From Acanthamoeba castellanii str. Neff (taxonomy: Eukaryota > Discosea > Longamoebia > Acanthamoebidae), in the NCBI RefSeq assembly GCF_000313135.1, contig NW_004457596.1, positions 233,735 to 255,342 on the forward strand: a stretch of DNA of 21,608 nucleotides, written 5' to 3'. Below, one piece after another: positions 18,228 through 21,608 of this stretch (positions within the stretch are counted from its first letter, which is position 1; each line of letters starts with the position of its first letter). The notes below the pieces were generated by a model. The model saw only the letters and a program-made list of their open reading frames with translations, did no database searches and had not been told where the DNA came from. Position numbers and translations under genes: made by a program.

Positions 18228-21200
18228 CTAGAGAAGCAGCTCGTCCATGTTGTCCAACTGCTGGGCAGGAGGTACCATCTCGGATTCGGCCTCCTCCTCC
18301 CCGGCTGGTCGTCGTGGTATGGCATGGGAGTCGATCACGATCGGCAAAACTGTGGACACACACACACACACAGAGGTGAGAAGAAGAACAACGCAAAAAC
18401 AGCAGCTCACGACGATCGCATCCGTGTAAGCGTGCGAATAGACTGAGAAGCGCACGTACCGGGGTTGACGAAGCGTAGGCAATCCTCGTCTTCGCAGTTG
18501 TTCTGTTGCATGAAGTAGTCCTCGAGCAGGCGGGTCAGTGCGGCCATGTCCACACACCACCACCACCGGAGCCACCACCGGAGCGCTGCTGTTGCTGCGG
18601 GGACTGCTCGGGACGCGCCCGCATCACAAGAACGCCGTCGGGTCGTCGCGCCAGCTCGCGCTTGAGCAGCATCGCGTCGCTGAAGTTGATCATGGCCGAG
18701 GGCAGCGGGACATCCATGTCTGTGGCCGTCATCTCCAACGCCTGCTCGTCGGGCACGGTGTTGTACACCAGCATGCCTGGCGCACACGACACGACACGAC
18801 ACGTGAATTTCGATCGCCTCGACGAGAAGAAGAAGAAGAACCAAAGAACGAAAGGGAGGCGCACCGGCGACGTTGAAATTGTGAAGCTCTTTGGCCTTGT
18901 CTACAAAATTGCAGCCGCCGCGAGGAACGAGCACCACTCGCGCGAGCGAGTCGCCCTCGTCGATGTGGAAGCCTGAGGTTGTGTGTGTGTGTCGTGTGTC
19001 GTGTGTGTGTGTGTGTGTCGTGTGTGTGTGTGTGTGTCATTACATTACATTCAGGCCAGAGCCCGATGCGATGAGCGACTGACCGCCGAAGAGGAGTACT
19101 GGCGAATCAGTAGTTACGCACCTTGGCCCGGGCAGAGCTCGTGGGGCACGTAGATGAGTTCAAACGTATGCCCGATGAACGCAGAGAAGAAGGGACCGAA
19201 GAGGGCCTGCACGGCCGCCACTTCCACAGGTACGGTAGTGGTGCCATCAGCCGCACTGCTGTTGGCGGCGGCATCGCGCCCATCGTCGGCGTCACCATGA
19301 CTGGCGTCAGCGGCGTCAGGTTTCTCGTCGTTGGTCTCATCGCTGTCGTCGTCCAGCCATTGACTGTAGTCCGACGCGACTTCGTCAATGTTGGCTTCGT
19401 AGGCCGTGGGTTTCCCTTCGGTCTCGACGTTGACCACACTCAAGATCACGTTCCCTTGGTACCGCTGTATCCTGTTCACCCGAGCACGAACGTGTGAGAG
19501 ACGCGTGACCACACGTGCGGTGTGTGTGTCGTGTGTGTCGTGTGTGTCGTGTGTGTGTGGTCTGCTGACAATTAGAAGGAAGGAGCTCAACCCCGATGCT
19601 GCGTAGACGTTCACAGAAGTCGCCCCACAGCGTGACCGTATAGACGTCGTCAACGGTGAGCTGCGGCTGCGGAATAGGGCTGACCTTCCTTCGGTTCGTC
19701 GACGCCTTCGGGCCGCCGCCGTTGTTGTTGTTGATCTGCTGCGTCACCGCCTGGATGAGCTTCAGCGCAAAGTCGGCACCGGTGTCCGCGCTCTCGACTT
19801 GCGACAGCTGCGCCTCGGCTTCGGCTTCGGCCTCGGCCGCTTGGCGGTACTCGGCAAACATGGCGCTCAGCACGGCCTTGGGGTTGGCCTGATGACGACC
19901 GCCCACAAGGCCGTTGCTCGCTCCCCAGGCGGTGTGCGGGCACGTGGCGCTGACAGCCTCGACCGCGGCGGCGGGGCTCGGGCCACGGTGTCGGCCGCTC
20001 GCGGGCGGGCCGAGAGCCGAGGGCTTGTGGAGGCGGGACCACGAAGGCGACGAGGTGAAGACCGGCAAGATGTGGGCCTCGGTGGAGAAGACGATGTCGG
20101 ACGCGCGAATGAATTCGTTCTCCTCGTCGAACAGGAGGAAGAGGTACTTGCAGGTCTCCGATAGGAAGTAGGAGTCCATGCGGTCCTCCAGCCGGCCCGT
20201 CTCCACATCTATGTGAAGCAGGGAGTGTCACCAACGACACACACACACACACACAACACACACAACACACACAACACACACATCACTGTCTCACGTACCT
20301 GCCACGGCAGCGTACCCGCAGGTGGTTTTCGTGCGTTGCAGGTCCGTCAAGATCTGCTCGCCGACCTCAAGGTAGAACGGGTCGCGCGTGGCATGGTAGA
20401 GCATGAGGGTGCTCTCGATGAATTCGGGCCGGAGCGGGTACCCTCTGTACAGATGGCGCGGTGGTTGTCCTGCACGATCGTGAGGCAATATAAACAACGT
20501 TGTACGTTTCAATAGTTGAGTTTAGTTGGTTTGTTTGGAGGTGGATTCAGAAAACGACGACGGACCTTGCTTGATGTTGAAGCTTTCGGGCAGCGAACCG
20601 TAGCGCTTCCACAGGGAATAGAAGGCGGAGTGCATTTCGACTGCATCAGAGACGTCGCCGTTGAGAACCTGTTGGTAGTATTTGTTGTTGTTTAGAGAGA
20701 GCAGAACTGGTGGTATGTGTCATCACTTCATCACCCACCACCGCCGTGATGTTTGCTCTGCGCTGAGAATCGAATCGGACCTGCACGCCGGGGAAGAAGG
20801 CCTGGAGACTGTCGACTCCGCTGCCGGCGACCGAGCCTGGCCACCGTAGAGCAAAGACGCCCTCTGTGATCAATACGGTCCGTGTGGGTAGTGTGAGAAG
20901 TGAAGAAGACGTACCGGTGGCCATGTGCACGTCGAGATACCAGTCGCCCTGCTTCATGTACCTCTTGATGGCATTGTACGACTACGACACAACCATTGAC
21001 CATGACGTCATCAGGTCACATAGAAAACCAGTAGTTCTGAGAGAAATAAAGCCAACGCACACCTTGTTGTACATGTGCAAGTAGGATGGTTCGCCGAAAA
21101 GGATGTATGACTTGAGCAGGTACTCGTAGAATGAATCGCTGCCTGCCCCGATGCCGGCATGGCCCGCAAGCCACCGGCCCTGTATGGCGGTGCCAAACCC

Positions 21201-21608
21201 ACAGCACCCACAATGACAGAGAAAGGGGAAAAATCAGACTGGGTAGTTTACCCACAGACCCCCGCTCCCTTCGCCCTGCAGGCAGACGGGCCAGCGTACA
21301 CTGTGTACGTCTATGAGCCCTCCGACTAGGTTCGTGCGCGGCTCCCTTCGCTGCCAGAGCGCGTGCATTGCGTTGGCGGCCGCCGCCTGCACGACACCGC
21401 TGTCAGGCTGGCCGCGCAGGAAATCTTCACACTGTGGGCGCCAGCGCTCGGTCTGCAGGTTGCTCGCGTACCTCGTACTGTGGGTCGCCGGTCAAGCGCG
21501 AGAGGGTTCCAAACTCGAGAAGCAGCGTTCCTCCTCCGGCCAGACAGGTCGACGTCGGCTCGCCGCGCGGCACGCCGTGTCTTGCGTGTGCGAACACACA
21601 TCCGCGTT
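18228..21608 (-). CDS. EDEM3: EDEM3-type ER mannosidase-like protein (GH47 + PA domain), 5' partial
   Basis: ER-associated degradation factor that trims mannose from misfolded glycoproteins. Exons: 21608(partial)-21472, 21407-21252, 21179-21063, 20981-20915, 20863-20781, 20668-20566, 20469-20299, 20208-19592, 19464-19122, 19098-19049, about 18972 or 18955-18865, 18776-18556, 18502-18460, 18349-18228. GH47 landmarks seen: [47 protein letters not shown] and the calcium-binding S-T-E-A-H. After an acidic linker comes a protease-associated domain ([15 protein letters not shown]), the hallmark of EDEM3. The protein ends D-N-M-D-E-L-L-L, not a K-D-E-L retrieval signal. The signal peptide and first GH47 part lie beyond the right edge. 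The junctions at 19049/18955-18972 and 18556/18502 are the least certain. Confidence 0.92.
18785..18803. repeat. (CGACA)n repeat in an EDEM3 intron
   Basis: The same CGACA pentamer as in AAMP intron 9, here next to the acceptor of the intron 18864-18777. Confidence 0.8.
18981..19038. repeat. GT / GTGTGTCG repeat in an EDEM3 intron
   Basis: GT dinucleotides punctuated by GTC lie in the intron within the PA-domain coding part. Confidence 0.85.
19520..19560. repeat. GTGTGTCGT repeat in an EDEM3 intron
   Basis: Tandem GTGTGTCGT-type units lie inside the intron 19591-19465. Confidence 0.85.
20236..20282. repeat. (CA)n / ACACACA repeat in an EDEM3 intron
   Basis: CA-rich tandem units, partly ACAACACACA, lie inside the intron 20298-20209. 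Confidence 0.85.

Noticed and set aside
18228..18242. C-terminal K-D-E-L-type ER retrieval signal on EDEM3
   Set aside because: The sequence reads M-D-E-L followed by two more leucines before the stop, so it is not a terminal tetrapeptide.
1..21608. tRNA, rRNA, snoRNA or transposon remnants
   Set aside because: No T-loop consensus, box C/D or H/ACA pair, transposase or reverse-transcriptase motif, or long terminal or inverted repeats were found by eye on either strand; an automated scan could still find weak ones.

Overview
The window reads as nuclear DNA of a GC-rich, intron-dense protist. The best guess is an Acanthamoeba-like amoebozoan. Coding exons are GC-rich, nearly every gene is cut by many short introns, intergenic gaps are mostly 100-430 bp, and several genes are clear eukaryotic orthologs (AAMP, Rab1, a SCaMC-type mitochondrial carrier, EDEM3). 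No operons, bacterial promoters, RNA genes, CRISPR arrays or mobile elements were seen. The species assignment is inference from style, not from a diagnostic marker.

Layout, left to right. 1-1537 (minus): 3' part of an unrecognised multi-exon gene running off the left edge. 1538-1918: divergent promoter holding two abutting E2F-type sites. 1919-4129 (plus): unrecognised 620-residue low-complexity protein with a motif repeated three times. 4315-6393 (minus): AAMP-type WD40 protein, 396 aa. 6550-7712 (plus): MYND zinc-finger protein, 233 aa. 8044-9020 (minus): Rab1-type GTPase, 202 aa. 9253-9930 (plus): small secreted cysteine-rich protein, 166 aa. 10034-13061 (minus): F-box/WD40 protein, 644 aa. 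13435-15427 (minus): calcium-binding mitochondrial carrier, 477 aa, with four EF hands. 15855-17515 (plus): REV1-like BRCT protein with a PIP-like box but no polymerase domain. 17657-18049 (minus): small acidic/coiled-coil protein. 18228-21608 (minus): EDEM3-type GH47 mannosidase-like protein with a PA domain, cut by the right edge.

Exon models were built by hand by joining frames across GT-AG boundaries. For AAMP, MYND, Rab1, the secreted protein, the F-box/WD40 protein and the carrier, the summed exon lengths are exact multiples of three and the junctions restore family motifs. The REV1-like and EDEM3 models are good but each has one doubtful junction. The leftmost gene is only partly resolved.

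The genes do not form a pathway cluster. Rab1 (ER-Golgi traffic) and EDEM3 (ER quality control) both serve the early secretory pathway, but this looks incidental. The most unusual points are the E2F-like element, the polymerase-less REV1-type BRCT/PIP protein, the repeated W-K-x-K-A-L-x-G-K/R-G-I motif in an otherwise orphan protein, and a strong preference for GTAC splice donors together with introns packed with CA/GT or CGACA microsatellites.
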